Below, in pieces: positions 9,014 to 17,089 of a DNA stretch of 64,000 nucleotides; within the stretch, counting starts at the first letter, position 1, and the number at the start of each line of letters is the position of its first letter. Both the position numbers and the translations under genes were made by a program. Where the stretch lies: contig CP012157.1 of NCBI GenBank assembly GCA_001602455.1, positions 1,111,733 to 1,175,732 on the forward strand. The letters run 5' to 3'. The DNA is from Betaproteobacteria bacterium UKL13-2 (lineage in GTDB: Bacteria; Pseudomonadota; Gammaproteobacteria; Burkholderiales; Usitatibacteraceae). The notes under the pieces were generated by a model, which was not told the origin of the DNA, ran no database searches, and saw only the letters and a list, made by a program, of their open reading frames with translations.

Positions 9014-10090
9014 TTAGCGGATTACACCGCCGCCCAAACAGACTTCGCCATCATACAAAACAGCGGACTGGCCCGGCGTAATTGCCCATTGTGGTTGCTC
9101 GAACGATACTGAGAAACCAGAGCCATCTGCGTCGCGATATGTGCAAGCAGCATCAGTCTGCCGATAGCGCGCTTTGGCGCCATATCGCTGACCGTGGGCG
9201 GGTGGCGTACCTGAGATCCATGACGTGTCGTCGGCAGAAAGGTGCGATTTGAGTAACATGGGGTGATTGTGGCCCTGTGCCACAATCAGAGTGTTCGACG
9301 CGATTCTTTTGTCGACGACAAACCATGGCGTGCCGTGGCCGGTTTTTGTCCCGCCGATGCCAAGTCCTTGCCGCTGGCCGATGGTGTAGTACATCAAGCC
9401 CTGATGTTCACCCACCAATTCGCCTTCTGGGGTTTGCATCGGCCCGGGCTGGCGCGGCAGATAGCGTTGGAGAAACTCGCGGAATGGTCGTTCGCCAATG
9501 AAACAAATACCAGTCGAGTCCTTCTTGTCGTGGTTGGGTAATCCAGCGTGCGCCGCGATTTCGCGCACCTCGCGTTTTTCAAGCGCACCTACTGGAAAAA
9601 CGGCTTTTGAAATCTGCGTTTGCGACAGGCGGTGCAAGAAATAGCTTTGATCCTTGCTTGCATCAACGCCACGCAGCAGTTGGTACATTCCGTTGGACTG
9701 GCGTACCCGTGCGTAGTGCCCGGTCGCGATTTTTGTCGCACCCATGTGCAGGGCGTGGTCGAGAAAAGCGTTGAACTTGATTTCGGCGTTGCAAAGCACA
9801 TCGGGGTTGGGCGTGCGCCCAGCACTGTACTCGCTCAAAAACGCGGTGAATACGCGCTCTTTGTACTCGGCAGCGAAGTTGACCGCCTCAAGTTCAATGC
9901 CGATTACATCGGCCGCCGCCGCCGCGTCGATAAAGTCTTGTCTGGTCGAACAATATTCGTCGTCGTCGTCATCTTCCCAATTTTTCATAAAAAGGCCGAC
10001 CACGTCGTAGCCCTGCTGTTTGAGCAGCAGCGCGGAGACAGCGGAATCAACGCCGCCGGAGAGTCCAACGACAATGCGTTGTTGAGGCAT
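9014..10090 (-). CDS. mnmA: tRNA-specific 2-thiouridylase MnmA
   Basis: A 358-residue cytosolic enzyme that thiolates position 2 of the wobble uridine in tRNAs for Glu, Gln and Lys, using ATP and persulfide sulfur. The PP-loop is [14 protein letters not shown] (SGGVDS at residues 11-16). The catalytic cysteine pair is Cys100 in [14 protein letters not shown] and Cys196 in [13 protein letters not shown]. The GHYAR motif and the C-terminal beta-barrel ([14 protein letters not shown]) complete the usual architecture and length. A 15-bp tandem repeat array lies 11 bp upstream of the ATG, with no clear ribosome binding site in between. Confidence 0.97.
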   Translation of the reverse strand: MPQQRIVVGLSGGVDSAVSALLLKQQGYDVVGLFMKNWEDDDDDEYCSTRQDFIDAAAAADVIGIELEAVNFAAEYKERVFTAFLSEYSAGRTPNPDVLCNAEIKFNAFLDHALHMGATKIATGHYARVRQSNGMYQLLRGVDASKDQSYFLHRLSQTQISKAVFPVGALEKREVREIAAHAGLPNHDKKDSTGICFIGERPFREFLQRYLPRQPGPMQTPEGELVGEHQGLMYYTIGQRQGLGIGGTKTGHGTPWFVVDKRIASNTLIVAQGHNHPMLLKSHLSADDTSWISGTPPAHGQRYGAKARYRQTDAACTYRDADGSGFSVSFEQPQWAITPGQSAVLYDGEVCLGGGVIR

Positions 10091-10100
10091 GGGGAATGGC

Positions 10101-10184
10101 GTGAGAGATATGGGTGTGAGAGATATGGGTGCGAGAGATATGGGTGCGCGAGATATGGGTGCGCGAGATATGGGTGCGAGAGAT
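10101..10184. repeat. 15-bp tandem repeat array in the mnmA leader
   Basis: Five full copies and a partial sixth of a 15-bp unit (GTGAGAGATATGGGT, later copies GCGCGAGATATGGGT), beginning 11 bp from the mnmA start codon. Read on the minus strand it also gives a repetitive peptide frame ([10 protein letters not shown]), but I see no ribosome binding site and regard it as non-coding. A change in copy number would alter the mnmA leader length. Confidence 0.85.
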
Positions 10185-10301
10185 GCAGATATGGCACAGA
10201 TCAGCCATGGATACCGTCACTCGACCCCAAGTGTGGCGGTTGCGACTGAGTCAGTATGGTAGAGCGCACGGAACCGCAACAAAAACGACGCCAGAAAAAG
10301 A

Positions 10302-10329
10302 AAAGGGCGAGAACATCGTCTCGCCCTTC
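10302..10329 (-). terminator. Rho-independent terminator after the Lys/Ala-rich gene
   Basis: Inverted repeat AAGGGCGAGA / TCTCGCCCTT with an 8-base loop. On the minus strand it is followed by a T-rich run (TTTTCTTTTTC), as expected for a terminator of the gene ending at 10368. Confidence 0.8.
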
Positions 10330-10367
10330 CTGATTTTCATTCGCACGAGCGCTAGGCTCGCATCAAA

Positions 10368-10589
10368 TTACTTCTTGGCAGGAGCGTCTTCTTTCTTAGC
10401 GTCTGCTTTCTTTTCGTCTTTCTTACCGTCTTTCTTAGCGTCTGCTTTCTTTTCGTCTTTCTTTTCTTCAGCTTTAGCTGGAGCAGCAGCAGCTTTAGCT
10501 GGCTCAGCAGCTTTTGCAGGAGCTTGAGCAGCAGCGTTCAACGCAACGGCAGCAAAAAGAGCAGCGACAAGTGCGGATAATTTTTTCAT
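10368..10589 (-). CDS. Small Lys/Ala-rich exported protein
   Basis: 73 residues: a convincing signal peptide (MKKLSALVAALFAAVALNAAA, cut near AQA) followed by a mature chain made almost only of Lys, Ala, Asp, Glu and Pro. It includes a 13-residue near-repeat encoded by about 39-bp direct repeats (core DEKKADAKK twice). No fold or catalytic residues can be seen. Composition resembles acid-shock-like or histone-tail-like small basic proteins, but homology cannot be claimed. It has its own terminator and lies alone between mnmA and rluE. A periplasmic, highly charged, disordered polypeptide is the safest description. Confidence 0.6.
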   Translation of the reverse strand: MKKLSALVAALFAAVALNAAAQAPAKAAEPAKAAAAPAKAEEKKDEKKADAKKDGKKDEKKADAKKEDAPAKK

Positions 10590-10673
10590 GTGAATTCCTA
10601 TTTATGAGTGGGTGTAGTTAACGTTAACGACAGATACGAAGAAGTTGCTTTCAGGGCCTTACCCTTTTGCCTG

Positions 10674-11357
10674 TCACGCGATTAACGCGAAGTATTTTAG
10701 CTGGTTGACAAAAAATTGAAAGATTTTTGTGTGACTTTTTGTGTTGGGTGATTCAATTAACGGTTTTTTTGCCCAAAGTTGGGAATTTTCCGGCGTTCTG
10801 CCGCCAAAAACAGCGCTTTCTGGCACCTTTCGCCACTCGCCAGGGGCAATTTGCAGTGTGGATAGCGGTAGCTCACCGATCGCAACCCGGATCAGACGCA
10901 ACGTGGGCAATCCTACTTTGGCGGTCATCCGCCGGACTTGGCGATTCTTGCCCTCAGTGATTTCCACGCACAGCCAATCGGTGGGGATTGAGGCACGGTG
11001 ACGAATCGGGGGAAGGCGCGGTGCAACTTTAGGCGCTTCGAGCCGCATGGCGCGCCGGGCGGGTGCGGCAATGAAATCACCTAAATCGAGCGGGGACATA
11101 AGTTGCTGAATCTGCGCGGCGCTTGCAGTGCCCTCGACCTGCACCCAGTAGGTTTTGGCAATGTGCCGCCTCGGGTCGGCAATCTGAGCCTGTAAGCGAC
11201 CGTTATCGGTTAGCAGAAGCAGACCCTCACTATCAGTATCAAGTCTTCCTGCTGGGTAAACCGCCGGAATATTGATGAAATCATTTAGCGTCGGCTTATT
11301 GCCGGATGGGCTGAACTGGCAGATGACGCCATACGGCTTGTTGAACGCCAGGAGCAT
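10674..11357 (-). CDS. rluE: 23S rRNA pseudouridine synthase of the RluE/RsuA family
   Basis: 227 residues. It isomerises a uridine in 23S rRNA (U2457 in E. coli for RluE). The start MLLAFNKPYGVICQFSPSG and the catalytic block PAGRLDTDSEGLLLLTDNG (Asp in RLDTD) are characteristic. KTYWVQVEG, the late GKNRQVRRM motif and the LIRVAIGELPL strand follow. Like RluE and unlike RsuA it has no N-terminal S4 domain. The last 45 or so residues (from about FGGRTPENSQLW) form a basic extension beyond the usual C-terminus that is unlike the catalytic domain. The cold-shock gene lies upstream, in the same direction, behind its own terminator. Confidence 0.9.
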   Translation of the reverse strand: MLLAFNKPYGVICQFSPSGNKPTLNDFINIPAVYPAGRLDTDSEGLLLLTDNGRLQAQIADPRRHIAKTYWVQVEGTASAAQIQQLMSPLDLGDFIAAPARRAMRLEAPKVAPRLPPIRHRASIPTDWLCVEITEGKNRQVRRMTAKVGLPTLRLIRVAIGELPLSTLQIAPGEWRKVPESAVFGGRTPENSQLWAKKPLIESPNTKSHTKIFQFFVNQLKYFALIA

Positions 11358-11378
11358 GTTTTATTCGATGCCATCAAC

Positions 11379-11411
11379 AAAAACCCCCGCAGGAAGGCTG
11401 CAGGGGTTTTT
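11379..11411 (-). terminator. Rho-independent terminator after the cold-shock gene
   Basis: Stem AAAAACCCC(T/C)GCAG with a short loop, closing in GGGGTTTTTG on the minus strand. It lies 21 bp after the cold-shock stop codon and upstream of rluE. Confidence 0.85.
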
Positions 11412-11432
11412 GGATCAGTCAACCGCCAAAAC

Positions 11433-11636
11433 TTAGGCGTTGTTAATGTTTGAAGCTTGTTTGCCCTTAGGGCCTTGTGTCACTTCAAAAGCGACTTTTT
11501 GACCTTCTTTCAAGGTCTTGAAGCCGTTCATTTGGATTGCGGAAAAATGCGCGAAAAGATCTTCGCTGCCGTCGTCCGGCGTGATGAAGCCATAACCCTT
11601 GGCGTCATTGAACCACTTAACTGTACCTGTTGCCAT
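11433..11636 (-). CDS. Cold-shock protein of the CspA family
   Basis: A 67-residue single-domain OB-fold protein that binds single-stranded RNA or DNA and acts as an RNA chaperone. RNP1 is KGYGFITP (residues 13-20) and RNP2 is DLFAHFSAI (about 26-34). The start [11 protein letters not shown] and the end [10 protein letters not shown] are textbook for the family. The gene is monocistronic, closed by a strong terminator. The long untranslated region before it (to the clpS side) would fit the leader-mediated control typical of cold-shock genes, but I could not identify a cold-box. Constitutive and cold-induced paralogues cannot be told apart here. Confidence 0.96.
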   Translation of the reverse strand: MATGTVKWFNDAKGYGFITPDDGSEDLFAHFSAIQMNGFKTLKEGQKVAFEVTQGPKGKQASNINNA

Positions 11637-11950
11637 GCAAATGCATCCTTATTGAAAAGACGGGATGGAGAGCCCCGGAAATGTATCGCTTTTCAAGGCC
11701 CGCAACCGCTAGATGCAAATGCAGAAAACCTTAAAGCTAAACTCCAAGTTTGCCTTTTACCGACCGGAGAAGAGATAGTCAAGTCCCTGTTGTGTTTTTT
11801 TGCAACACGCGGTGTCATTCTTACAAATCCGGTCGAATCCGCGAATAAATAGGTGCTGTCAACGATGTTGCAACGCATCACTTGAAATGTCGTGCAAGTT
11901 GTCCATATCATTCGTCACGAATCATGTTTTATTCTTTTTTTTTACGTACC
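11637..11950. other. Divergent spacer between the cold-shock gene and clpS
   Basis: 314 bp shared by two outward-facing genes. It has no long open frame of its own and no family A, B or C repeat. It holds a T-rich run just before clpS and presumably both promoters. I could not place -35/-10 elements with confidence. Confidence 0.5.
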
Positions 11951-12298
11951 ATGGCAAATATGCACCAGAGTGGATCAGACCAGAGTGGATCAGATAACCC
12001 CGGTAAGGGCAGCACTGCCTTGCAGGAAAAACCGGCCAAAACAAAGCCTCCGTCGATGTGGCAGGTGCTGATGTACAACGACGATTACACCCCGATGGAA
12101 TTTGTGGTGGATATCCTGACGAGAGTTTTTGGACACTCGCACGAACGCGCCACGCAGATCATGCTCAAAGTGCATACAGAGGGTCGTGGCGTATGCGGGA
12201 TTTTTCCGCGCGATGTTGCGGCGATGAAAGTTGAGCAGGTGATGGACCATGCTCGAAAATTTGAACATCCGCTACGTTGTGGAATGGAAGAAGTGTAG
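11951..12298 (+). CDS. clpS: ATP-dependent Clp protease adaptor ClpS
   Basis: 115 residues. ClpS delivers N-degron substrates to ClpAP and reshapes ClpA specificity. The core MWQVLMYNDDYTPMEFVVDIL, the FGHSHERATQIMLKVHTEGRGVCG stretch and the end VMDHARKFEHPLRC contain the hydrophobic pocket residues and the N-degron contacts of the family. The start at 11951 (MANMHQ) is preferred because upstream codons are unlike ClpS. The N-terminal extension contains a 15-bp tandem duplication giving QSGSDQSGSD. clpA follows 175 bp downstream, the usual arrangement. Confidence 0.96.
   Translation: MANMHQSGSDQSGSDNPGKGSTALQEKPAKTKPPSMWQVLMYNDDYTPMEFVVDILTRVFGHSHERATQIMLKVHTEGRGVCGIFPRDVAAMKVEQVMDHARKFEHPLRCGMEEV
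11965..11994 (+). repeat. 15-bp tandem duplication inside clpS
   Basis: CCAGAGTGGATCAGA occurs twice back to back, encoding QSGSD repeated in the disordered ClpS N-terminus. The two copies are identical, suggesting a recent duplication. Confidence 0.85.
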
Positions 12299-12473
12299 GC
12301 CAATATTTGATGTTTTCGGGGGATAGAAATTAGGCGCAGTGCCCCAAACTGGTAGAAACGGCAATTCCGACACGTCAAGCGCTTGATTAGTTAAGGCCGT
12401 TGATTTGTAATGGGAGGGCGCGATTGGGCGCCATGTCAAAACAGATGATTTTTGAGGAAAGAGACGGAACGAT

Positions 12474-14741
12474 ATGATTGCCCATGAACTCGAAATGAGC
12501 CTCCACGCAGCGTTTGTCGAGGCGCGCCATAAGCGTCATGAGTTCATCACGGTTGAGCACTTGCTGCTCGCGTTATTGGATAACCCTTCGGCGCAAGAGG
12601 TCTTGAAGGCGTGTGCGGCCAAGGTCGATGACCTTCGCAAAAGTTTGACGGAGTTCATTGAACAGCACACGCCGATTGTTGCCGGCGACGAAGAAGTTAA
12701 TACGCAGCCCACGCTTGGCTTCCAACGCGTCATACAGCGCGCAATTCTGCACGTCCAGTCTTCCGGAAAAAAAGAGGTAATGGGCGCGAACGTGATGGTG
12801 GCGATTTACGGCGAGAAAGATTCCCATGCGGTGTACTACTTGCATCAGCAAGGTGTTTCGCGCCTGGATGTCGTTAACTTCATCTCTCACGGTATTTCGA
12901 AAGCCGCGCCTCAAGGCGGCGAAAAAGCGGAAACTGAATCAGAAACGGCTGAGGGCGAACAGGCGGGCGGCGCACTCGATCAGTTCACGCAAAACCTCAA
13001 CCAAAGCGCGATCGATGGAAAAATCGATCCGCTGATTGGCCGTGAACACGAAGTTGAGCGCGTGATCCAAATTTTGTGCAGACGTCGTAAAAACAATCCG
13101 CTACTGGTCGGCGAAGCCGGTGTTGGCAAAACCGCTATCGCAGAAGGTTTGGCGAAGCGTATTGTCGACGGTGAGGTACCAGAAATTTTGGCGAAGTCGC
13201 AAGTCTATGCGCTCGATATGGGTTCCTTGCTGGCGGGCACCAAATATCGCGGTGACTTTGAACAACGTCTGAAGGCAGTGTTGAAACAACTCTACGACAA
13301 TCCGAACGCAATTTTGTTTATTGATGAAATTCATACCCTGATCGGCGCGGGTTCGGCTTCTGGTGGCACGTTGGATGCGTCGAATCTACTGAAACCGGCA
13401 CTTTCATCTGGGCAACTGAAGTGTATCGGTGCGACAACCTACCAAGAATTTCGTGGTGTTTTTGAAAAAGATCACGCATTGTCGCGCCGTTTTCAGAAAA
13501 TCGATGTGAACGAGCCATCGGTGTCAGAAACAATCGAGATATTGAAGGGGCTCAAGTCCCGTTTCGAGACACATCACAACGTCAAGTACACCTCAACGGC
13601 GTTGACGACTGCGGCTGAACTTGCCGCGAAATACATTAATGACCGGCATCTGCCAGACAAGGCCATCGACGTCATTGATGAAGCCGGCGCAGCGCAACGA
13701 ATTGCGCCTAAATCGAAGCAAAAGAAAACCATCGGCAAGAGCGAGATCGAGGAAATCATTGCAAAGATTGCCCGCATACCGGCGCGCAATGTGTCGAGTA
13801 ACGACCGCAATGCATTGAAGACACTCGATCGCGATTTGAAGTCAGTCGTTTTTGGGCAAGACAAAGCGATAGAAGCGTTGTCGGCGGCCATCAAAATGGC
13901 GCGCTCCGGGTTGGGTAGTACAACCAAACCGATCGGCTCGTTCCTATTTTCCGGGCCCACGGGCGTTGGCAAAACCGAAGTGGCCAAACAACTTGCGTTC
14001 ATTTTGGGTGTTGAACTGATTCGCTTCGATATGTCTGAGTACATGGAGCGCCACGCGGTTTCTCGCTTGATAGGCGCGCCGCCGGGATACGTTGGCTTTG
14101 ATCAAGGCGGTTTGATGACCGAGGCAATAACCAAACAACCTTATTCGGTTCTCTTGTTGGACGAAATTGAGAAGGCGCATCCAGATATCTATAACGTATT
14201 ACTGCAGGTGATGGATCATGGCACGTTGACGGATAACAACGGCCGCAAGGCGGACTTCCGTAATGTTGTGATCATCATGACGACCAACGCGGGTGCCTCT
14301 GAGTTGTCCAAGACCTCCATCGGCTTCACCAATGACAAAAAGGCCGGGGACGAAATAGCGGAAATCAAACGTATGTTTACGCCGGAATTCCGCAATCGTT
14401 TGGACGCCACCATTTCTTTTGCACCTCTCAACGAGCAGATCATCCTGCAAGTCGTCGATAAGTTCCTTATGCAACTGGAAGCGCAGTTGTCGGAGAAAAA
14501 AGTTGACGTCACCTTCACCGAGACCCTGAAGAAGTACCTTGCCAAGAATGGGTTTGACCCGCAAATGGGGGCGCGGCCGATGTCGCGCTTGATACAAGAT
14601 ACGATTCGACGTGCGCTTGCGGATGAGTTGCTGTTTGGCAAACTGGCCAGTGGCGGTCGCGTGACCATCGACATGGGCCCGGACGACAAGGTCAAACTCG
14701 ACATCAGCGAGGAAAAAGAGCCTCAGCCGGCCGAGTCCTGA
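12474..14741 (+). CDS. clpA: ATP-dependent Clp protease ATP-binding subunit ClpA
   Basis: A 755-residue AAA+ unfoldase that forms hexamers on ClpP. The N-terminal ClpN domain (residues 1-145) binds ClpS. The first Walker A is GEAGVGKT at 213-220, with Walker B ILFIDEIHTL. The second Walker A is GPTGVGKT at 494-501, with Walker B LLLDEIEKAHP. The ClpP-docking loop IGF sits at 616-618. There is no middle coiled-coil domain, which separates it from ClpB. A GAGGAAAGAGA ribosome site precedes the ATG. Length and domain order are normal. Confidence 0.97.
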   Translation: MIAHELEMSLHAAFVEARHKRHEFITVEHLLLALLDNPSAQEVLKACAAKVDDLRKSLTEFIEQHTPIVAGDEEVNTQPTLGFQRVIQRAILHVQSSGKKEVMGANVMVAIYGEKDSHAVYYLHQQGVSRLDVVNFISHGISKAAPQGGEKAETESETAEGEQAGGALDQFTQNLNQSAIDGKIDPLIGREHEVERVIQILCRRRKNNPLLVGEAGVGKTAIAEGLAKRIVDGEVPEILAKSQVYALDMGSLLAGTKYRGDFEQRLKAVLKQLYDNPNAILFIDEIHTLIGAGSASGGTLDASNLLKPALSSGQLKCIGATTYQEFRGVFEKDHALSRRFQKIDVNEPSVSETIEILKGLKSRFETHHNVKYTSTALTTAAELAAKYINDRHLPDKAIDVIDEAGAAQRIAPKSKQKKTIGKSEIEEIIAKIARIPARNVSSNDRNALKTLDRDLKSVVFGQDKAIEALSAAIKMARSGLGSTTKPIGSFLFSGPTGVGKTEVAKQLAFILGVELIRFDMSEYMERHAVSRLIGAPPGYVGFDQGGLMTEAITKQPYSVLLLDEIEKAHPDIYNVLLQVMDHGTLTDNNGRKADFRNVVIIMTTNAGASELSKTSIGFTNDKKAGDEIAEIKRMFTPEFRNRLDATISFAPLNEQIILQVVDKFLMQLEAQLSEKKVDVTFTETLKKYLAKNGFDPQMGARPMSRLIQDTIRRALADELLFGKLASGGRVTIDMGPDDKVKLDISEEKEPQPAES

Positions 14742-14763
14742 TTTGTTTAGGCCGCCTGTTTAA

Positions 14764-14795
14764 CGAAACGCCCGACGTAAAGTCGGGCGTTTCGT
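14764..14795 (+). terminator. Rho-independent terminator after clpA
   Basis: A 13-bp stem CGAAACGCCCGAC / GTCGGGCGTTTCG with a 5-base loop and a short T run, 23 bp after the clpA stop codon. Confidence 0.9.
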
Positions 14796-14957
14796 TTCCT
14801 AAATTCACTTCTTCAATTTTTCTGCCAGCGCCAAGAAGTTGCGAGCAGACATGCAGGATGTCATTTGGTTATTTTGCGCTTCAAAGGGTTGTGAAGTAGA
14901 GTAACGGCAGAAGACAAGCTGGAGCAAGAAAGTCCACAAAGAGAATATAGGTTTGTC

Positions 14958-14978
14958 ATCGAGCATCGAGCATCGAGC
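14958..14978. repeat. 7-bp triplicate upstream of fccA
   Basis: CATCGAG occurs three times in a row about 35 bp before the fccA ATG, within the probable promoter/leader. Nothing else was recognised in the spacer between the clpA terminator and fccA. Confidence 0.7.
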
Positions 14979-15010
14979 GACGTAAAAAGACTTTGATAAC
15001 GAGGAGAATC

Positions 15011-15439
15011 ATGAAAATCATCACGGCTCTATCAGCAACGCTTCTATTAGCGAGCCATGCGTTCGCGCAAGCGCCCGCCACATCTGCGGCGTCGGCACCG
15101 GCACCTGTCAAACCTGTTACACCCGCGCCAGCCGCCGCACCTGCCACACCTGCCGCACCTACTCCCCCGCCCGCACCGGCTTTCGCGCCCGCAAATTTGA
15201 CACCAGCAGGCGTGCGTTCGATGTCGGCGACTTGTTCATCCTGCCATGGAACCAATGGCGTCTCCGCGGGCGGTGCGATTGCCGGTCTGGCAGGCCTTAA
15301 TCGCGACTACTTCATTATTCAGATGAAGAGCTTCAAAGAAGGAAAACGCGAAGCCACGCTGATGCACCAGATTGCGAAGGGTTATACCGATGCCGAAGTT
15401 GCCGCGATGGCAGACTATTTTGCTGCGCAAAAGCGTTAA
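15011..15439 (+). CDS. fccA: Flavocytochrome c sulfide dehydrogenase, monohaem cytochrome subunit
   Basis: A 142-residue periplasmic class I c-type cytochrome. The start at 15011 follows GAGGAG and gives a signal peptide (MKIITALSATLLLASHAFAQ). An unusual Ala/Pro linker spans residues about 21-60, then a single haem site CSSCHG at 75-80. The distal IQMKSFKEGKREATLMHQIAKG region offers Met ligands. Identity as FccA rests mainly on the flavoprotein subunit encoded 10 bp downstream. Many FccA proteins are dihaem; this one has one CxxCH. It would accept electrons from sulfide oxidation and pass them to the respiratory chain. Confidence 0.85.
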   Translation: MKIITALSATLLLASHAFAQAPATSAASAPAPVKPVTPAPAAAPATPAAPTPPPAPAFAPANLTPAGVRSMSATCSSCHGTNGVSAGGAIAGLAGLNRDYFIIQMKSFKEGKREATLMHQIAKGYTDAEVAAMADYFAAQKR

Positions 15440-15449
15440 GGGGGTGAAC

Positions 15450-16727
15450 ATGAAAAATACACGTCGTAATTTCCTCAAGGTCGCCAGCGCAACGGCTGGT
15501 GTTTCAGCAGTAACCGGCATGGTCGGTTGCGCGAGTGTTGGTGGTGTCGCCAAGCCAAAAGTGGTGGTGGTGGGTGGTGGCTACGGCGGAGCGACCGTCG
15601 CCAAGTACATCAAGATGTGGGGGCCAAACATCGATGTCACGGTCGTAGAGCGAAACCCCAACTTCGTCTCATGCCCCATCTCCAACTTGGTTCTGGGTGG
15701 GTCGCAGAAGATGGAAGACATCACCATGAGTTACGCCGCACTGCAGTCTAAGTACGGTGTCAAAGTTGTGCGTGGCGAAGCTGTCGCCATTGATGTGGAG
15801 AAAAAGCTGGTTCGATTGGCAGGTGGTGACGCATTGCCCTACGACCGCGTCGTTGTCTCGCCGGGGATCGACTTTATGTATGAAGCGTTGCCTGGGCTGA
15901 ATAATGCTGATGCCCAAGCGCGCTACTTCCACGCGTGGAAAGCCGGGCCGCAAACCGTCGCGCTGCGCAAGCAGCTCGAGTCGATGGCCGACGGTGGCGT
16001 TTATGCACTTTCAATTCCAGAGGCTCCGTACCGTTGTCCGCCCGGTCCCTACGAACGCGCCTGTCAGGTCGCGGCGTACTTCAAACAATTCAAGCCTAAG
16101 TCAAAGGTGCTGATCCTTGATGCAAACCCTGATGTCACCTCAAAGCCGGGGTTGTTTAAGAAGGCATGGTCTGAAATGTACGGCGGCATCATTGAATATC
16201 GTAATGCATCCAAATTGATCGATGTCGACACTAAGGCATCCATTGCCAAGCTGGAGTTTGGTGATGTGAAGGCGGATGTACTCAATGCGTTGCCACCAAT
16301 GAAAGCGGGCAAGATCGCCGAACCGTTTATCACTGCCAACAAACGCTGGTGCGAGATCAACTGGCTGACCTACGAAGCGAAGAACGTACCAGGGGTGCAC
16401 TTGCTTGGCGATGCGCTGCAAATCGCACCGTTAATGCCGAAGTCTGCCCATATGGCCAACAACCACGGTAAGACATGCGCTGCTGCCATTGTGGCATTGA
16501 TTGCCGGTGAAGCGCCAAATCCCTCGCCAACACTGAACAACACCTGTTATTCGTTTGTATCCGCTGACAAGGTGGTGCATGTGGCATCCGTGCACAAGTA
16601 CGACACCCAAGACAAGACCATGAAGACGGTGCCGGGTTCCGGTGGGGTATCCAGTGCAGCAAATGAACTGGAGGCGCAGTACGCCATGGCTTGGGCCAAA
16701 AATATCTGGGCTGATACGCTGGCTTAG
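15450..16727 (+). CDS. fccB: Flavocytochrome c sulfide dehydrogenase, flavoprotein subunit
   Basis: A 425-residue FAD enzyme oxidising sulfide in the periplasm. It begins with a Tat signal (TRRNFLKVASATAG). The dinucleotide fold is KVVVVGGGYGGATVAKYI. NFVSCPISNLVLGG carries the Cys (75) that in characterised FccB binds FAD covalently. The redox-active cysteine region is YRCPPGPYERACQ (Cys196, Cys205), with a further Cys301 in KRWCEINW. The C-terminal half contains the GDALQIAPLMPKSAHMANNHG block of the family. A strong AAGGGGG ribosome site precedes the ATG at 15450. It forms a two-gene operon with fccA, closed by a terminator. Confidence 0.94.
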   Translation: MKNTRRNFLKVASATAGVSAVTGMVGCASVGGVAKPKVVVVGGGYGGATVAKYIKMWGPNIDVTVVERNPNFVSCPISNLVLGGSQKMEDITMSYAALQSKYGVKVVRGEAVAIDVEKKLVRLAGGDALPYDRVVVSPGIDFMYEALPGLNNADAQARYFHAWKAGPQTVALRKQLESMADGGVYALSIPEAPYRCPPGPYERACQVAAYFKQFKPKSKVLILDANPDVTSKPGLFKKAWSEMYGGIIEYRNASKLIDVDTKASIAKLEFGDVKADVLNALPPMKAGKIAEPFITANKRWCEINWLTYEAKNVPGVHLLGDALQIAPLMPKSAHMANNHGKTCAAAIVALIAGEAPNPSPTLNNTCYSFVSADKVVHVASVHKYDTQDKTMKTVPGSGGVSSAANELEAQYAMAWAKNIWADTLA

Positions 16728-16750
16728 TTTTCCGGTTAAGGTCACTGCCG

Positions 16751-16783
16751 CAAACAAGCCGCCAATGGCGGCTTGTTTTTTTA
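16751..16783 (+). terminator. Rho-independent terminator after fccB
   Basis: Stem AACAAGCCGCC / GGCGGCTTGTT with a 4-base loop and a T7 run, 24 bp after the fccB stop codon. Confidence 0.92.
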
Positions 16784-16795
16784 GCCGACGCGGTA

Positions 16796-17089
16796 TTAGC
16801 CTCAATATTTCACAGCTCACCCGCCGCGTCGAAGGACGTTGACTCTGGGGGAATTGGCGAACCAATTTGACTTGTTCCGCTATTGCCGTGGATGCGGGCT
16901 GCGCGTTCGCTCTCGGGCGATTGGATGGCACCGGGTTTGCCACCGCAGTTGACACGCAGTTGACAAATCCGCGCCTTCCTCCCGCACGTATTTGGCAAAC
17001 AGGGCTCGCGATGTTGTGGTCGGTCGGGCGAAAAATCACTCGCCCGCCCACCCACTTTCGAACGTGCCCCCATGAAATGTTCAAGTTAG
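16796..17089. mobile_element. Family A repeat, longest copy, flanked by TTAG on both sides
   Basis: The left end reads TTAGCCTCAATATTTCAC and the right end CATGAAATGTTCAAGTTAG. The 286-bp body is therefore bracketed by TTAG in direct orientation, as expected for a transposition target duplication (TA or the four-base TTAG). The interior has the boxes shared with 1922-2159: the TTGGCGAACCAATT palindrome, GGATGCGGGCTG and CTCTCGGGCGATTGGATGGC. The right TTAG contains the stop codon of the acetyltransferase gene on the minus strand. It fills nearly all of the 358-bp gap after fccB. Confidence 0.8.

Noticed and set aside
9007-9031. GGCGGTG/CACCGCC hairpin between the TonB-like gene and mnmA
   Set aside because: It overlaps the last codons of mnmA and is not followed by a T run on either strand, so I do not call a terminator.
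9985-10197. Minus-strand frame with repeated HPYL peptide units over the mnmA leader repeats
   Set aside because: It is the translation of the 15-bp tandem array, has no ribosome binding site and overlaps the mnmA start region out of frame; a repeat artefact is more likely than a gene.
10674-10815. C-terminal extension of rluE as a sign of frameshift or fusion
   Set aside because: The extra 45 residues are low in family similarity but the frame is uninterrupted and ends before the next gene; a simple stop-codon loss is enough to explain it.
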